Counted from the stretch's first letter, positions 52,778 through 63,795 are shown. The stretch is 64,000 nt of DNA from Nocardioides limicola (GCF_016827675.1 NZ_JAERJA010000003.1:1-64000); one strand, 5' to 3'. Notes: a model not told the origin generated them from the letters alone. A program made the numbers and translations.

Positions 52778-54370
52778 ATGAGCACACCACCTGTCCGCAC
52801 CGTGGCCGTCGGGGTCGGCCCGGTCACCTTCGACGACGTTCTCGCGGTCGCCCGACACGGCGCCGGGGTCGAACTCACCGCTGAGGCCGTCGACGCGATC
52901 GAACGGGCCAGGGCGGTGGTGGACAAGCTCGCCGCCGACCCGACCCCCGCCTACGGGATCTCCACCGGCTTCGGGGCACTGGCCACCCGACACATCGACG
53001 CGGACCTGCGGTCCCAACTGCAACGTTCGCTGATCCGCTCCCACGCCGCCGGCAGCGGCGACCCCGTCGAGACCGAGGTGGTCCGGGCGTTGATGCTGCT
53101 GCGGCTCTCCACACTCGCCTCGGGGCACACCGGCGTACGGGCGCGGACCGCGCAGGCCTACGCCGACCTGCTCACCCATCGGATCACCCCGGTGGTGCAC
53201 GAGTACGGATCACTGGGCTGCTCCGGCGACCTGGCGCCGCTGGCCCACTGCGCGCTGGCGGTGATGGGCGAAGGCGAGGTGGACACTCCGGCCGGCCGGA
53301 TGCCGGCGGCCGACGCGTTGGCCGCGGCCGGGCTGCGACCGGTCGAGTTCGAGGCCAAGGAGGGGCTGGCGCTGATCAACGGCACCGACGGGATGCTGGG
53401 CATGCTGGTGATGGCACTGGCCGACCTGCGGCTGCTGCTGCGCACCGCCGACGTGGCGGCGGCGATGTCGGTGGAGGCACTGCTGGGCACCGACCGGGTC
53501 TTCGCTCCCGAACTGCAGGCGCTGCGGCCGCACCCGGGCCAGGCCGCCTCGGCCGCCAACCTGGTCCGGCTGCTCGCCGACTCCGGTGTCGTCGCCTCCC
53601 ATCGCGGCACCCCAGAAAGTGGGACACAGTGCGACCGGGTCCAGGACGCCTACTCGCTGCGCTGCTCCCCCCAGGTGCACGGCGCCGGCCGGGACACCCT
53701 CGACCATGCGGCCACGGTGGCCGCCCGGGAGTTGGCCAGCGCCATCGACAACCCGGTGGTGGTCTCGGCCACCTCGACCAGGGTCGAGTCGAACGGCAAC
53801 TTCCACGGCGCCCCGGTCGGCTACGTGCTCGACTTCCTGGCGATCGTCGCCGCCGACCTGGCCTCGATCAGTGAACGCCGCACCGACCGGTTCCTGGACA
53901 AGGCGCGCAACCACGGACTGCCGCCGTTCCTGGCCGACGATCCCGGCGTGGACAGCGGCCACATGATCGCCCAGTACACCCAGGCCGCGATCGTCTCCGA
54001 GCTCAAACGGCTGGCGGCTCCGGCCAGCGTCGACTCGATCCCGTCCAGCGCGATGCAGGAGGATCACGTGTCGATGGGCTGGTCAGCGGCCCGCAAACTT
54101 CGCCGAGCCATCGACGGGCTGGGGCGGGTGCTGGCGATCGAGGTGCTCACCGCGGCCCGGGCACTGGCGATCCGCACCGCCACCGGCGACACCGCCGGGG
54201 TCGCCCCGGCGCCGGCCACCGGAGCGGTCGCCGCGCTGCTGCACTCACGAGACGCCGGCGTCCCCGGACCGGACCGGTTCCTGGCCCCCGAGATCGCCAC
54301 CGCCGTCGAACTGGTCACCACCGGCGCCGTCCTGGCCGCCGCCGAATCCACGATCGGAGAACTGGCATGA
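52778..54370 (+). CDS. hutH: histidine ammonia-lyase HutH
   Basis: A 530-residue enzyme that removes ammonia from histidine to give urocanate, the first step of degradation. The prosthetic-group signature reads [14 protein letters not shown], with Cys148-Ser149-Gly150 in place of the usual Ala-Ser-Gly that cyclises to MIO; the family signature permits Cys here. [25 protein letters not shown] and QEDHVSMGW are the other conserved parts. An ATG nine bases earlier (52769) is an alternative start. The stop overlaps hutU by four bases. Confidence 0.95.
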   Translation: MSTPPVRTVAVGVGPVTFDDVLAVARHGAGVELTAEAVDAIERARAVVDKLAADPTPAYGISTGFGALATRHIDADLRSQLQRSLIRSHAAGSGDPVETEVVRALMLLRLSTLASGHTGVRARTAQAYADLLTHRITPVVHEYGSLGCSGDLAPLAHCALAVMGEGEVDTPAGRMPAADALAAAGLRPVEFEAKEGLALINGTDGMLGMLVMALADLRLLLRTADVAAAMSVEALLGTDRVFAPELQALRPHPGQAASAANLVRLLADSGVVASHRGTPESGTQCDRVQDAYSLRCSPQVHGAGRDTLDHAATVAARELASAIDNPVVVSATSTRVESNGNFHGAPVGYVLDFLAIVAADLASISERRTDRFLDKARNHGLPPFLADDPGVDSGHMIAQYTQAAIVSELKRLAAPASVDSIPSSAMQEDHVSMGWSAARKLRRAIDGLGRVLAIEVLTAARALAIRTATGDTAGVAPAPATGAVAALLHSRDAGVPGPDRFLAPEIATAVELVTTGAVLAAAESTIGELA

Positions 54371-56052
54371 CCTCGAACCCCCGACTGCCCATCCACGCAC
54401 CGCACGGCAGCACCCTCACCGCACGGTCCTGGCAGACCGAGGCAGCGATGCGGATGCTGATGAACAACCTCGACCCGGAGAACGCCGAACGCCCCGAGGA
54501 CCTGGTCGTCTACGGCGGCACCGGCAAGGCGGCCCGCGACTGGCCGTCGTACGACGCGATCCTGCGCACCCTGAGCACCCTCGCCGACGACGAGACCCTG
54601 CTGGTCCAGTCCGGCAAGCCGGTCGGGGTCTTCCGGACCCACGAGTGGGCGCCGCGGGTGCTGATCGCGAACTCGAACCTGGTCGGTGACTGGGCGAACT
54701 GGGAGGAGTTCCGACGCCTGGAGCAGCTGGGCCTGACCATGTACGGCCAGATGACCGCGGGGTCGTGGATCTACATCGGCACCCAGGGGATCCTGCAGGG
54801 CACCTACGAGACGTTCGCTGCGGTGGCGGAGAAGATCTCGACAGGCTCGATCACCGGGAAGGGCGGCTCGCTGGCGGGGACGATCACGGTGACCGCCGGG
54901 CTGGGCGGGATGGGGGGTGCGCAGCCGTTGGCAGTGACCATGAACGAGGGCGTGGCGATCTGCCTCGAGGTGGACCAGTCCAGGATCACCCGCCGGATCG
55001 AGCACCGCTACCTCGACGTCCAGGCCGACTCACTGACCGAGGCGGTGGCGATGGCCGTCGCCGCCCGCGACGAACGCCGGCCGCTGTCGATCGGGGTGCT
55101 CGGCAACGCCGCCGAACTGCTCCCGCAACTGCTGCGGATGGACGCCCCGATCGACATCGTCACCGACCAGACCTCCGCGCACGATCCCCTGAGCTACCTG
55201 CCGATCGGGGTGCCGTTCGAGCAGTGGCACGACCGCGCCCAGGCCGATCCGGACGAGTTCACCCGACAGGCCCGCGCCTCGATGGCGATCCACGTCCAGG
55301 CGATGGTGGAGTTCGCGGACCGCGGCGCGGAGGTCTTCGACTACGGCAACTCGATCCGCGACGAGGCCCGCAAGGGCGGCTACGACCGGGCGTTCGACTT
55401 CCCCGGCTTCGTGCCCGCCTACATCCGGCCGCTCTTCTGTGAGGGCAAGGGCCCGTTCCGATGGGCGGCCCTCTCCGGTGACCCGGCCGACATCGCCGCC
55501 ACCGACCGGGCGATCCTGGAGCTCTTCGGCGAGGACGAGCGGCTGCGCCGGTGGATCACGATGGCCAGCGAGCAGGTGCAGTTCCAGGGGCTGCCGGCGC
55601 GGATCTGCTGGCTCGGGTACGGCGACCGGCACCGGGCCGCGTTGAAGTTCAACGAGATGGTGGCCAGCGGTGAGCTCTCCGCACCGATCGTGATCGGCCG
55701 CGACCACCTCGACTGCGGGTCGGTCGCCTCCCCCTACCGGGAGACCGAGTCGATGCTGGACGGCTCGGACGCGATCGCCGACTGGGCGCTGCTCAACGCG
55801 CTGGTCAACACCGCGTCGGGGGCCACCTGGGTCTCCATCCACCACGGCGGTGGGGTCGGCATGGGCCGCTCCCTGCACGCCGGCCAGGTCTGCGTCGCCG
55901 ACGGCACCGAGCTCGCCGCCCAGAAGCTGGAGCGGGTGCTCACCAACGACCCCGGGATGGGGGTGATCCGGCACGTCGACGCCGGCTACGACCGGGCCGG
56001 CGAGGTGGCCCGGGAGCACGGCGTACGGATCCCGATGCAGGAGCAGCCGTGA
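54367..56052 (+). CDS. hutU: urocanate hydratase HutU
   Basis: A 561-residue enzyme that adds water to urocanate to give imidazolonepropionate, using tightly bound NAD as electrophile. The family signature is clear: [64 protein letters not shown] and the C-terminal [11 protein letters not shown]. Full length. It is translationally coupled to hutH upstream and to the M20 hydrolase downstream by four-base overlaps. Confidence 0.96.
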   Translation: MTSNPRLPIHAPHGSTLTARSWQTEAAMRMLMNNLDPENAERPEDLVVYGGTGKAARDWPSYDAILRTLSTLADDETLLVQSGKPVGVFRTHEWAPRVLIANSNLVGDWANWEEFRRLEQLGLTMYGQMTAGSWIYIGTQGILQGTYETFAAVAEKISTGSITGKGGSLAGTITVTAGLGGMGGAQPLAVTMNEGVAICLEVDQSRITRRIEHRYLDVQADSLTEAVAMAVAARDERRPLSIGVLGNAAELLPQLLRMDAPIDIVTDQTSAHDPLSYLPIGVPFEQWHDRAQADPDEFTRQARASMAIHVQAMVEFADRGAEVFDYGNSIRDEARKGGYDRAFDFPGFVPAYIRPLFCEGKGPFRWAALSGDPADIAATDRAILELFGEDERLRRWITMASEQVQFQGLPARICWLGYGDRHRAALKFNEMVASGELSAPIVIGRDHLDCGSVASPYRETESMLDGSDAIADWALLNALVNTASGATWVSIHHGGGVGMGRSLHAGQVCVADGTELAAQKLERVLTNDPGMGVIRHVDAGYDRAGEVAREHGVRIPMQEQP

Positions 56053-57245
56053 GCTTCGAGAGCCTGTGGGGCGACCTCGCGCCGGTGGGCCGGCAGGCCG
56101 GCGGCGGCTACTTCCGGCAGCCCTTCGGCAGCGCCGAACGGGAGGCGGTGGCCTGGTTCGTCGAGGCCGCCCAGGCTCGCGGCCTGGCGGTGACCGGCGA
56201 CGGGTTCGGCAACCTGCGGGCCACTTGGCAGGCGGGCTCCGGCCCGGCGGTGCTCACCGGCTCGCACCTGGACAGCGTCCTCGACGGCGGCGCGTACGAC
56301 GGTCCCCTCGGCGTCGCCTCGGCGTTGGCCGCGATCGACATGCTCCGTGACCGGGGCTTCTCCCCCAGCCGGCCGATCAGTGTGGCCGTCTTCGTCGAGG
56401 AGGAGGGATCCCGGTTCCCGACCGCCTGCCTGGGGTCGAGGCTGGCCACCGGCGCCGTCGACCTGGACCGGGCCGCGACCATCCGTGACGCCGACGGGGT
56501 GAGCGTGCTGGACGCGATGGCCGACGCCGGGTTGGATCCGAGCGCCGGCAGCGACCTGCTCAACGAGGTCGGTTGCTTCGTGGAGTTGCACGTGGAGCAG
56601 GGCCGCACCCTGGTGCACCGCGACGCCGCGATCGGGGTCGCGGAGTGCATCTGGCCGCACGGGCGGTGGCGGTTCGACTTCACCGGTGAGGCCAACCATG
56701 CCGGCGCCACCGCGATGGCCGATCGGCGCGACCCGATGCTGAGCTACGCGATGACCGCGCTGGCGGCCAACAAGCAGGCCCGCCTGGCCGATCTCAGTCG
56801 GGCCACCTTCGGCCGGGTCGAGGTGACCCCGAACGGCACCAACGCGATCCCGTCGCGGGTGACCGGCTGGCTGGACGCCCGCAGCGCCTCCGAGGAGGTG
56901 CTGGCCCAGATGGTGGCCGCGATCACCGCGCAGGCGGCCGACCGGGCGGGCCGGGACGGCACCGCGGTGGCCGTGACCCCCGAGTCGGTCTCGGCGGCGG
57001 TCGACTTCGACACCGGTCTGGCCGCCCGGATCGCCGGCCCGCACGGCTGGCCGGTGATCGGCAGCCAGGCCGGCCACGATGCGGGGATCCTGCAGCAGGC
57101 CGGCATCGCCACGGCGATGCTTTTCGTCCGCAACCCCACCGGCGTCTCGCACTCGCCCGCCGAAAGCGCCGAGCTGGTCGACTGCCTGGCCGGGGTGGGC
57201 GCGCTCGCGGACACCCTCGCCCTCCTCGCCGGTGACCCGCCGTGA
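56049..57245 (+). CDS. M20-family amidohydrolase (allantoate amidohydrolase-like) in the hut operon
   Basis: A 398-residue metal-dependent hydrolase of the AllC/hydantoinase-carbamoylase type, starting at a GTG inside hutU's end. Metal ligands are visible: [15 protein letters not shown] (His, Asp), VEEEGSRF (Glu), HVEQG (His) and SQAGHDAG (His). The lid domain part [10 protein letters not shown] binds the substrate carboxylate. Actinobacterial hut operons often contain such a gene. No hutG is found here, and HutF leaves N-formylglutamate, so hydrolysis of that compound to glutamate and formate is the natural hypothesis. Allantoate use has no support in the context. Confidence 0.85.
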   Translation: MSFESLWGDLAPVGRQAGGGYFRQPFGSAEREAVAWFVEAAQARGLAVTGDGFGNLRATWQAGSGPAVLTGSHLDSVLDGGAYDGPLGVASALAAIDMLRDRGFSPSRPISVAVFVEEEGSRFPTACLGSRLATGAVDLDRAATIRDADGVSVLDAMADAGLDPSAGSDLLNEVGCFVELHVEQGRTLVHRDAAIGVAECIWPHGRWRFDFTGEANHAGATAMADRRDPMLSYAMTALAANKQARLADLSRATFGRVEVTPNGTNAIPSRVTGWLDARSASEEVLAQMVAAITAQAADRAGRDGTAVAVTPESVSAAVDFDTGLAARIAGPHGWPVIGSQAGHDAGILQQAGIATAMLFVRNPTGVSHSPAESAELVDCLAGVGALADTLALLAGDPP

Positions 57246-58558
57246 CGGCGTACTGGCTGGAGCGGGCCTGGCTCAGCGCCGGCGACGTGGTCGACGGGGT
57301 CCGGGTCGAGGTGGACGGGACCCGGATCGCGGGCGTCGAGGTCGGCGTCGCGCCCGGCTCCGCGCAGCCGCTGCGCGGGATCACCGTCCCGGGGTTCGCG
57401 AACTGTCACAGTCACGCGTTCCACCGGGCACTGCGCGGCCGCACCCAACGCGAGCGCGGCAGCTTCTGGACGTGGCGGGAGCAGATGTACGGGCTCGCTG
57501 CGACGCTGACCCCGGACTCCTACTTCACTCTGGCCCGGGCCGCGTACGCCGAGATGGTGGCGGCCGGGATCACCAGCGTCGGCGAGTTCCACTACCTGCA
57601 CCACGCCCGGGACGGCGCGCCGTACGCGGATCCGAACGCGATGGGCCACGCCCTGATCGAGGCCGCCCGGGAGGCCGGGCTGCGGATCGCGCTGTTGGAC
57701 ACCTGCTATCTGGCCGCCGGCATCGGCCGCGACGTCGAGGGCGTGCAGCGCCGCTTCAGCGACGGTGACGCCGACTCGTGGGCGCAGCGCTGGTCGGCGC
57801 TGGCCGCGGCGTACGCCGGCGCCGAGGACGTGGTGATCGGGGCGGCGATCCACTCGGTGCGGGCGGTCCCGCGCGATCAGCTCGGGGCCGTGGTCGCGGC
57901 CGCCGCGGGCCGGCCGTTGCACGTGCACCTGTCCGAGCAGGTCGCCGAGAACGAGGAGTGTCTGGCCGCCTACGGCCTCACCCCCACCGGGCTGCTCGCC
58001 GAGGCTGGGGCTCTGGGTCCGGACACGTCGCTGGTGCATGCCACCCATCTCAGCGGTGCCGACATCGCCGCGATCGGGGCGGCGGGCTGCCACGTCTGCC
58101 TCTGCCCGACCACCGAGCGTGATCTGGCCGATGGGATCGGCCCGGCCGGGGCTCTGCACGGCGCCGGCGCCCGGCTCACCCTGGGCAGCGACAGTCACGC
58201 CGTGGTCGACCCCTTCGAGGAGATGCGGGCGATGGAGCTGCACGAGCGACTGGCCACCGGCCGCCGCGGCCACTGGCGGGCGGCCGAACTGCTGGCCGCC
58301 GGCGGCCGCTCCTCCTCGCTGGGCTTCGCCGACGCGGTGATCGCGCCCGGGGCCCGGGCCGATCTGGTCACCGTCGACTCGGTCAGCCCGCGCACCGCCG
58401 GCACCGGCGCGTCGGCCGAGACGGTGGTCTTCGCGGCCACCGCCGCCGAGGTACGCCACGTGGTCTCCGGTGGCACAGTGGTGTTCACGACCGAGCGGGC
58501 CGGCCAGGTCGGCGCCCGGCTCGAGGCTGCGATCGCCGCCGTCTGGGAGGAGGACTGA
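57242..58558 (+). CDS. hutF: formimidoylglutamate deiminase HutF
   Basis: A 438-residue amidohydrolase that converts N-formimidoyl-L-glutamate to N-formyl-L-glutamate and ammonia. Metal ligands are in [19 protein letters not shown] and [33 protein letters not shown] is characteristic of the HutF group. Starts at GTG 57242, coupled to the M20 gene. Its presence shows that this organism uses the deiminase route, not the one-step HutG-type hydrolase. Confidence 0.94.
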   Translation: MTAYWLERAWLSAGDVVDGVRVEVDGTRIAGVEVGVAPGSAQPLRGITVPGFANCHSHAFHRALRGRTQRERGSFWTWREQMYGLAATLTPDSYFTLARAAYAEMVAAGITSVGEFHYLHHARDGAPYADPNAMGHALIEAAREAGLRIALLDTCYLAAGIGRDVEGVQRRFSDGDADSWAQRWSALAAAYAGAEDVVIGAAIHSVRAVPRDQLGAVVAAAAGRPLHVHLSEQVAENEECLAAYGLTPTGLLAEAGALGPDTSLVHATHLSGADIAAIGAAGCHVCLCPTTERDLADGIGPAGALHGAGARLTLGSDSHAVVDPFEEMRAMELHERLATGRRGHWRAAELLAAGGRSSSLGFADAVIAPGARADLVTVDSVSPRTAGTGASAETVVFAATAAEVRHVVSGGTVVFTTERAGQVGARLEAAIAAVWEED

Positions 58559-59712
58559 TGGGCACGCTGGTGGTCTACCGGATCGGCGAACTGGTCAGCA
58601 ACGACCCCGAGCTCGGCGACGGCTCGCCGCTGGGTCTGCTCCGGGACGCCGCGGTGGTCATCGAGGACGGCGTGGTGGCCTGGGTCGGGCCGTCGTCGCG
58701 GGCGCCGGCGGCCGATGCGGCGTACGACGCGGCGGGGCGGGCGGTGATCCCCGGCTTCGTGGACTCGCACGCGCACCTGGTCTTCGCCGGCGACCGGTCT
58801 GCCGAGTTCGCGGCCCGGATGGCGGGGACGGCGTACTCGGCCGGCGGGATCCGGACCACGGTGGCGGCCACCCGCGCCGCCGCCGACGAGACACTGCAGG
58901 CCGGCGTGGCCCGGCTGGTGGCCGAGATGCGCCGCCAGGGCACCACCACGGTGGAGATCAAGAGCGGCTACGGCCTGACCGTGGCCGACGAGGCCCGCGC
59001 GTTGGCGGTGGCCCGTGCCTTCACACCGGAGACCACCTTCCTGGGTGCCCACGTGGTCCCGGAGGAGTACGCCGAGGATCCGGGTGGCTACGTCGACCTG
59101 GTCACCGGGCCGATGCTGGACGCGGCTGCGCCGTACGCGAAGTGGGTGGACGTCTTCTGCGAGGTCGGCGCCTTCGACGTCGACCAGGCCCGGGCGGTGC
59201 TGACCGCCGGGATGGCCCGTGGCCTGCTGCCGCGGGTGCACGCCAACCAGCTCGGCCTCGGCCCCGGGGTGCAACTGGCCTGCGAGCTCGGTGCGGCCTC
59301 GGCCGACCACTGCACCCACCTGAGTGAGGCGGATGTGGCGGCGCTGGCGGAGTCGGGCACGGTCGCGACGCTGCTGCCCGGCGTGGAGTTCTCCACCCGG
59401 TCGCCCTATCCGGATGCCCGGCGGCTGCTCGCCGCCGGGGTCACTGTGGCGCTGGCCAGTGATTGCAATCCGGGCTCGTGCTACTCCTCGTCGATGCCGC
59501 TGATGATCGCGCTGGCGGTCCGCGAGATGCGGATGACGCCGGCCGAGGCACTGTGGGCGGCCACCGCCGGTGGCGCGGCCGCGCTACGGCGCCAGGACGT
59601 GGGCCGGTTGGTGCCGGGCGCCCGCGGTGACCTGGTGGTGCTGGACGCTCCGTCGTACCTGCATCTGGCCTATCGGCCGGGGGTGCCGCTGGTGGCCGAT
59701 GTGCTGGGTTGA
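58558..59712 (+). CDS. hutI: imidazolonepropionase HutI
   Basis: A 384-residue amidohydrolase that opens imidazolonepropionate to formimidoylglutamate. [50 protein letters not shown] and [17 protein letters not shown] are the conserved blocks. The ATG shares one base with the hutF stop. The last 43 bases overlap, on the other strand, the 3' end of the reductase-like gene. Confidence 0.95.
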   Translation: MGTLVVYRIGELVSNDPELGDGSPLGLLRDAAVVIEDGVVAWVGPSSRAPAADAAYDAAGRAVIPGFVDSHAHLVFAGDRSAEFAARMAGTAYSAGGIRTTVAATRAAADETLQAGVARLVAEMRRQGTTTVEIKSGYGLTVADEARALAVARAFTPETTFLGAHVVPEEYAEDPGGYVDLVTGPMLDAAAPYAKWVDVFCEVGAFDVDQARAVLTAGMARGLLPRVHANQLGLGPGVQLACELGAASADHCTHLSEADVAALAESGTVATLLPGVEFSTRSPYPDARRLLAAGVTVALASDCNPGSCYSSSMPLMIALAVREMRMTPAEALWAATAGGAAALRRQDVGRLVPGARGDLVVLDAPSYLHLAYRPGVPLVADVLG

Positions 59713-60815
59713 GCCTCGGTCGTGGGGCCGGCGAACCGCCCGGCGAACCCTCGCAGCGGCATGTCGGCGCTGGTGAGGATGCCGGGCGGGGCGGCGACCA
59801 CGGAGCGGATCGCGTTCAGTGCGGGCAGCCCGGTGACGGTCATCCCGATCGAGGCGAAGGCCGCGACGCTGGAGAAGTCGGTGCCGGGCTTGGGGAAGAT
59901 CATGTGCTTGCTGTAGATGCACGGGTCGCCGGCGATCTTGGTGATGTAGCAGCCCTGGATGTCCCACTTGGGTTCGGTGTGCGGGGTCATCTGCCACTCC
60001 AGATGCGCCTCCACTCGCGGCACGCCGTCGACCAGGCCCTGGTACTTGAGGTAGTTGGCGCCGAGCGACCCGGCGGGGAGCTGGTACCAGCCCAGGTCGA
60101 TGTCCTCGGTGCAGGCGCCCAGCTCGTAGGAGAAGGCGACCTCGTCCAGCTCCAGCCCGAAGCAGTCGGCCATCATCCACACCGAGTCGGCGAAGACGCT
60201 CGTGTACTTCTCCAGCATCCCCGGCAGCGCCGGGTCGTCGACGGGGAGGCCGTAGCCGACCTCGCGCCAGGTGTCGGCCGAGTGGTGGCAGGACACGTCG
60301 ACCGACTCGATGACGGTGACGTTCTCGATCTCGGCCACGTCGGCGGTGTGCACGACGCCGAGGATCTGGCAGAGACCCGGGTTCATCCCGGTGCCGTAGA
60401 AGGTGGCGCCGCCACGCTGGCAGGCCTCCTCGATGATCTCGGTCCAGGGGCGTCCGGAGGGGTGTGGGTGGTTGGCGTTGCGGTGGTGGCCGGTGATCCA
60501 GTCGGCGGTGGTGACGATGTCGATGCCCGCCTCGAGCACCTGCAGGTAGAGCTCCTCGTCGGGGAAGACCCCGTGGAAGGTGACCACGTCGGGCTTGGCG
60601 GCGATGATCTCGGCGACGCTGCCGGTCGCGGTGACGCCGATCGGGTCGAGGCCGGCGAGTTCGCCGACGTCGCGGCCGACCTTCTCCGGGGAGTAGCAGT
60701 GCACACCGATCAGTTCGAGGTCCGGGTGCTGCCCGATCCGCTTGATCATCTCGGTGCCGACGTTGCCGGTGGCGACCTGGAAGAGTCGGATCGGGGCGTC
60801 GGGGGTGGTGGTCAT
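59670..60815 (-). CDS. dihydrodipicolinate-reductase-like NAD(P)H oxidoreductase
   Basis: A 381-residue Rossmann-fold oxidoreductase: the nucleotide-binding loop [14 protein letters not shown] lies at the N-terminus, and [29 protein letters not shown] and [14 protein letters not shown] are typical of proteins annotated as amine dehydrogenase or dihydrodipicolinate-reductase-like in mycobacteria and relatives. It overlaps the Rieske oxygenase gene by four bases and is probably the second gene of its operon, under the divergent TetR regulator. Substrate unknown; steroid, terpenoid or amine catabolism are possible. Confidence 0.78.
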   Translation of the reverse strand: MTTTPDAPIRLFQVATGNVGTEMIKRIGQHPDLELIGVHCYSPEKVGRDVGELAGLDPIGVTATGSVAEIIAAKPDVVTFHGVFPDEELYLQVLEAGIDIVTTADWITGHHRNANHPHPSGRPWTEIIEEACQRGGATFYGTGMNPGLCQILGVVHTADVAEIENVTVIESVDVSCHHSADTWREVGYGLPVDDPALPGMLEKYTSVFADSVWMMADCFGLELDEVAFSYELGACTEDIDLGWYQLPAGSLGANYLKYQGLVDGVPRVEAHLEWQMTPHTEPKWDIQGCYITKIAGDPCIYSKHMIFPKPGTDFSSVAAFASIGMTVTGLPALNAIRSVVAAPPGILTSADMPLRGFAGRFAGPTTEAQPSTSATSGTPGR

Positions 60816-61822
60816 CGGGCTTCCTCTCGGGGTGCGTCGACGCTGCCTGCGTCGGGGTAGAACTGGGTGGCCCAGCGGCGGAGCGCGGTGAATCCGGCGT
60901 ACTCGCCGCGGGCCAGGGCGGCGGGGTCGGCGTACTTCTGGTGCGACCAGATCTCGACGTCGGCCTCGAACTGGTCGATGACGCCTTGGGCGTGCCGGGC
61001 CGCGGCGGCTGCGGACTCTGCCTCGCTCAGCTCGGGGTTGTGGCCGATCCAGACCGAGAACCGGACGTCGCAGGTGCGGTCGTCGACGGGGGTGACGGCG
61101 GTGGCGGTGCGGTTGTCGATCATTCCCCAGCTCTTGGTGATCGCCAGTCCGAGGCCGGCGTTGATGGCCTCCACTCCGCTGTTGATCTCCTCGGCGCTGG
61201 CGGCGGACCCGTCGAAGGTGATGGTGAAGTCGACGTAGGAGATCGGGTCGGTGAACTCCTGGCGGGTGAACACCGGCACGATCGGCACCTTGTGCACGTA
61301 GGTGAAGTGCGCGAAGTCGACGCCGTTCTCCAGCACGTACTGCGGGTGCAGTTCGAGGCTGTCCCAGCGTCGGGTGGTCGTGGGGTGGTAGTCGGCGGCG
61401 GTGCGCCCGTCGTCCCAGCTGTCGAAGATGTCGGGGATCTCGAACCAGGGGTCGCGCCGTTCGGTGTCGTGCCAGAGATAGATGGCGTCGTTGCGTTCGA
61501 CGGTGGGATAGGTGGCGATCTTCTTGCCGATGTTGGGGCGGTCCTCGTACGGGATGCACACGTTGCGTCCGGCGCTGTTCCACTGCCAGCCGTGGAAGGG
61601 GCACTGGATGGTGTCCTCGACGACGGTGCCGCCGTGCCCCAGGTGGGCGCCCAGGTGCTCGCAGTAGGCGTCCATCACCGTGACGGCACCCGAGTGTCCG
61701 CGCCAGGCGACCAGTTCCCGGCCGAAGTAGTGCATCCGATGCACCTGGCCGACCGGGACCTCGTCGGCCCAGGCCACCTGGAACCAGCCGGTCGGCGTCA
61801 TGCACAGGGTGGGGCGTGCCAT
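60812..61822 (-). CDS. Rieske-type oxygenase, KshA-like
   Basis: A 336-residue non-haem oxygenase. The Rieske cluster ligands are in YCEHLGAHLG and CPFHGWQW (C-x-H ... C-x2-H). The mononuclear iron motif follows as ENGVDFAHFTYVH (D-x2-H-x4-H). The layout is close to 3-ketosteroid 9-alpha-hydroxylase oxygenases and related enzymes. The ATG at 61822 has GGGGAG six bases upstream and is preferred over the GTG at 61840. It needs a separate ferredoxin reductase, which is not in this window. Control by the divergent TetR protein is likely. Confidence 0.85.
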   Translation of the reverse strand: MARPTLCMTPTGWFQVAWADEVPVGQVHRMHYFGRELVAWRGHSGAVTVMDAYCEHLGAHLGHGGTVVEDTIQCPFHGWQWNSAGRNVCIPYEDRPNIGKKIATYPTVERNDAIYLWHDTERRDPWFEIPDIFDSWDDGRTAADYHPTTTRRWDSLELHPQYVLENGVDFAHFTYVHKVPIVPVFTRQEFTDPISYVDFTITFDGSAASAEEINSGVEAINAGLGLAITKSWGMIDNRTATAVTPVDDRTCDVRFSVWIGHNPELSEAESAAAAARHAQGVIDQFEADVEIWSHQKYADPAALARGEYAGFTALRRWATQFYPDAGSVDAPREEAR

Positions 61823-61863
61823 CCGACGCTCCCCTCTCACTCCAGAATGGTTGTCACGTGAAA

Positions 61864-61879
61864 CAGAATTGCAATTCTG
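61864..61879. promoter_or_regulatory. perfect 16-bp palindrome between Rieske and TetR genes
   Basis: CAGAATTGCAATTCTG is self-complementary and AT-rich against the surrounding GC-rich DNA. It lies 42 bases from the Rieske start and 55 from the TetR start, so one site could control both divergent genes. A TetR-family dimer is the expected ligand. Confidence 0.72.
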
Positions 61880-61929
61880 CGGAAGGTAGCATGGGGGCGA
61901 TCACGCCGACAAGAGCCGCCCAGGAGTAC

Positions 61930-61977
61930 GCCGATGACCCCGCCGACGACCCGGCCGATGACCCCGCCGACGACCCA
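61930..61977 (+). repeat. 24-bp tandem duplication across the tetR start codon
   Basis: 61930-61953 and 61954-61977 are two copies of the same 24-bp unit (last base differs). Each contains an in-frame ATG, so the TetR protein begins with the doubled peptide MTPPTTRP/MTPPTTQP. The first ATG has AGGAG seven bases upstream and is probably the start in use. Confidence 0.85.
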
Positions 61978-62635
61978 GCCCGCAGCCGTCATCGGCCCCA
62001 TCTCCGAGGCGCGTCGGGAGATGTATCGGCAGCAGATCCTGGCTGCCGCCGAGGTGGAGTTCGGGCGGGCCGGGTTCGCCGACACCAAGGTGAATGCGAT
62101 CGCCGGCACCGCGGGGCTCTCGCTGGCCACCGTCTACAAGCACTTCGCCGGCAAGAACGAGATCTGGGACGACCTGCACAGCGAGCGGATGCGGCAACTG
62201 CTGGAGGCGGTCGATGCGGCTCCTCGGCAGGGGCTCGCTCCGTTGGAGCGTCTGCTCACCGGCATCGCGGAGGTGGCCCGCTTCCTCACCGACCACGGCC
62301 CCTATCTGGAGATGAACCTGTGGGCCGGGGCCGGTTGGGCGCAGCACAGCGGCCGCGCCCAGGGCGTGCAGGGCAGTGTCTGGAACGCCGGCCTGGAGAC
62401 CATCACCAGCGGCGTCGAGGCCGCACTGGCCGAGGGTGAGGTGGTCGGGATCCGGCCGCGGGTGGCCGCCGGCATGGTCGTCTCGGCGCTCCAGGTGTGG
62501 CTGGCCGACTGGGTGGCCACCGGACGAGCCCAGGACCCCGAGGAGATGATCGCCGGGATGGTCGATCGGCTGCGTCGACTGCTGGCCGAGCCGGCCGCCG
62601 TTCAGCGGAAGGCGGCCTCCCCGGTCAGGGCCTGA
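61934..62635 (+). CDS. TetR-family transcriptional regulator
   Basis: A 233-residue regulator. After a disordered, duplicated N-terminus, the TetR HTH is seen as MYRQQILAAAEVEFGRAGF, then AGLSLATVYKHFAGKNEIW (about 30-75). The ligand-binding domain is all-helical (LLTGIAEVARFLTDHGPYLEMNLWAG). It is divergent from the Rieske/reductase operon across a palindrome. Its 3' end overlaps that of gcdH by 34 bases. Confidence 0.87.
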   Translation: MTPPTTRPMTPPTTQPAAVIGPISEARREMYRQQILAAAEVEFGRAGFADTKVNAIAGTAGLSLATVYKHFAGKNEIWDDLHSERMRQLLEAVDAAPRQGLAPLERLLTGIAEVARFLTDHGPYLEMNLWAGAGWAQHSGRAQGVQGSVWNAGLETITSGVEAALAEGEVVGIRPRVAAGMVVSALQVWLADWVATGRAQDPEEMIAGMVDRLRRLLAEPAAVQRKAASPVRA

Positions 62636-63795
62636 CCGAGCACCAGGGTGTGCATCTCCACGGTTCCCTCATAGGTGAGCACCGATTCGAGGTTGTTCAT
62701 GTGCCGGATGATCGGGTACTCCAACGAGATGCCGTTGGCGCCGAGGATGCTGCGGGCGGTGCGGCAGATCTCCAACGCCTCCCGGACGTTGTTGAGTTTG
62801 CCGATGCTCACCTGCGTCGGGCTCAGCACCCCGGCGTCCTTGCGTCGGCCGAGGTGTACGGCGAGCAGGTAGCCCTTCACGTACTCCAACGTCATGTCGG
62901 CGAGCTTCTGCTGGGTCAGCTGGAAGCCGCCGATCGGCTTGTCGAACTGGGTGCGTTCGATGGCGTAGCGCCGGGCCGTTTCGATGCTGGACCGGGCCGC
63001 CCCCAGGGAGCCCCACACGATGCCGAAGCGGGCCTCGTTGAGGCAGGCCAGTGGCCCCTTGAGGCCGCGCGCCTCCGGCAGCATCGCCGAGGCGGGGAGC
63101 CGGACGCCGTCGAGCACCAGCTCTCCGGTGGCGGAGGCACGCAGCGACAGTTTGTGTGTGATCTCGGGGGTGCTGAGGCCGGGAGTGTCGGTGGGGACCA
63201 GGAAGCCGCGCACCCCGTCGTCGGTCTGCGCCCAGACGATGGCCACATCCGCGTACGGCGCGTTCGAGATCCACATCTTCTGGCCGTCGATGATCCAGTC
63301 GCTGCCGTCCTTGCGGGCCCGGGTCCGCATGCTGCCCGGGTCCGAGCCGGCGTCGGGTTCGGTGAGCCCGAAGCAGCCGATCGCCTCACCGGCGGCCATC
63401 GCGGGCAGCCACTGCTGCTTCTGCTCCTCCGACCCCCACCGCCAGATGGCGTACATCGCCAGTGACCCCTGCACCGACACCAGCGATCGCACCCCGGAGT
63501 CGCATGCCTCGAGCTCCAGACAGGCCACGCCGTACTCGGTGGCGCTCATCCCGGCGCAGCCGTATCCCTCCAGGTGCATCCCCAGCAGTCCCAGTGACCC
63601 GAACTCCCGGGTGAGGTCGCGTACGTCGGGGATCGCGCCGCGCTCGAACCACTCGGCGATGTGCGGCTCGACGCGTGTGTCCAGGAGTTGCCGGACCGAG
63701 GCCCTGATGGCCCGCTCGTCGGCGGTGAGCAGGTCGTCGAGTCCGGCCACCTCGGTGACGTCGAGGGTGGTCGGGGTGGGGTGGGACGCGGTCAC
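62602..63795 (-). CDS. gcdH: glutaryl-CoA dehydrogenase
   Basis: A 397-residue flavoprotein starting at GTG 63795. It dehydrogenates and decarboxylates glutaryl-CoA to crotonyl-CoA in lysine/tryptophan catabolism. CFGLTEPDAGSDPGSMRTRA, ARFGIVWGSLGAA, ERTQFDKPIGGFQLTQQKLA and the catalytic Glu region YEGTVEMHTLVLGQALTG are those of the GcdH group, which differs from ordinary acyl-CoA dehydrogenases by a conserved Arg near the active site. It is coupled (GTGA overlap) to the CoA-transferase upstream. Confidence 0.88.
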   Translation of the reverse strand: MTASHPTPTTLDVTEVAGLDDLLTADERAIRASVRQLLDTRVEPHIAEWFERGAIPDVRDLTREFGSLGLLGMHLEGYGCAGMSATEYGVACLELEACDSGVRSLVSVQGSLAMYAIWRWGSEEQKQQWLPAMAAGEAIGCFGLTEPDAGSDPGSMRTRARKDGSDWIIDGQKMWISNAPYADVAIVWAQTDDGVRGFLVPTDTPGLSTPEITHKLSLRASATGELVLDGVRLPASAMLPEARGLKGPLACLNEARFGIVWGSLGAARSSIETARRYAIERTQFDKPIGGFQLTQQKLADMTLEYVKGYLLAVHLGRRKDAGVLSPTQVSIGKLNNVREALEICRTARSILGANGISLEYPIIRHMNNLESVLTYEGTVEMHTLVLGQALTGEAAFR

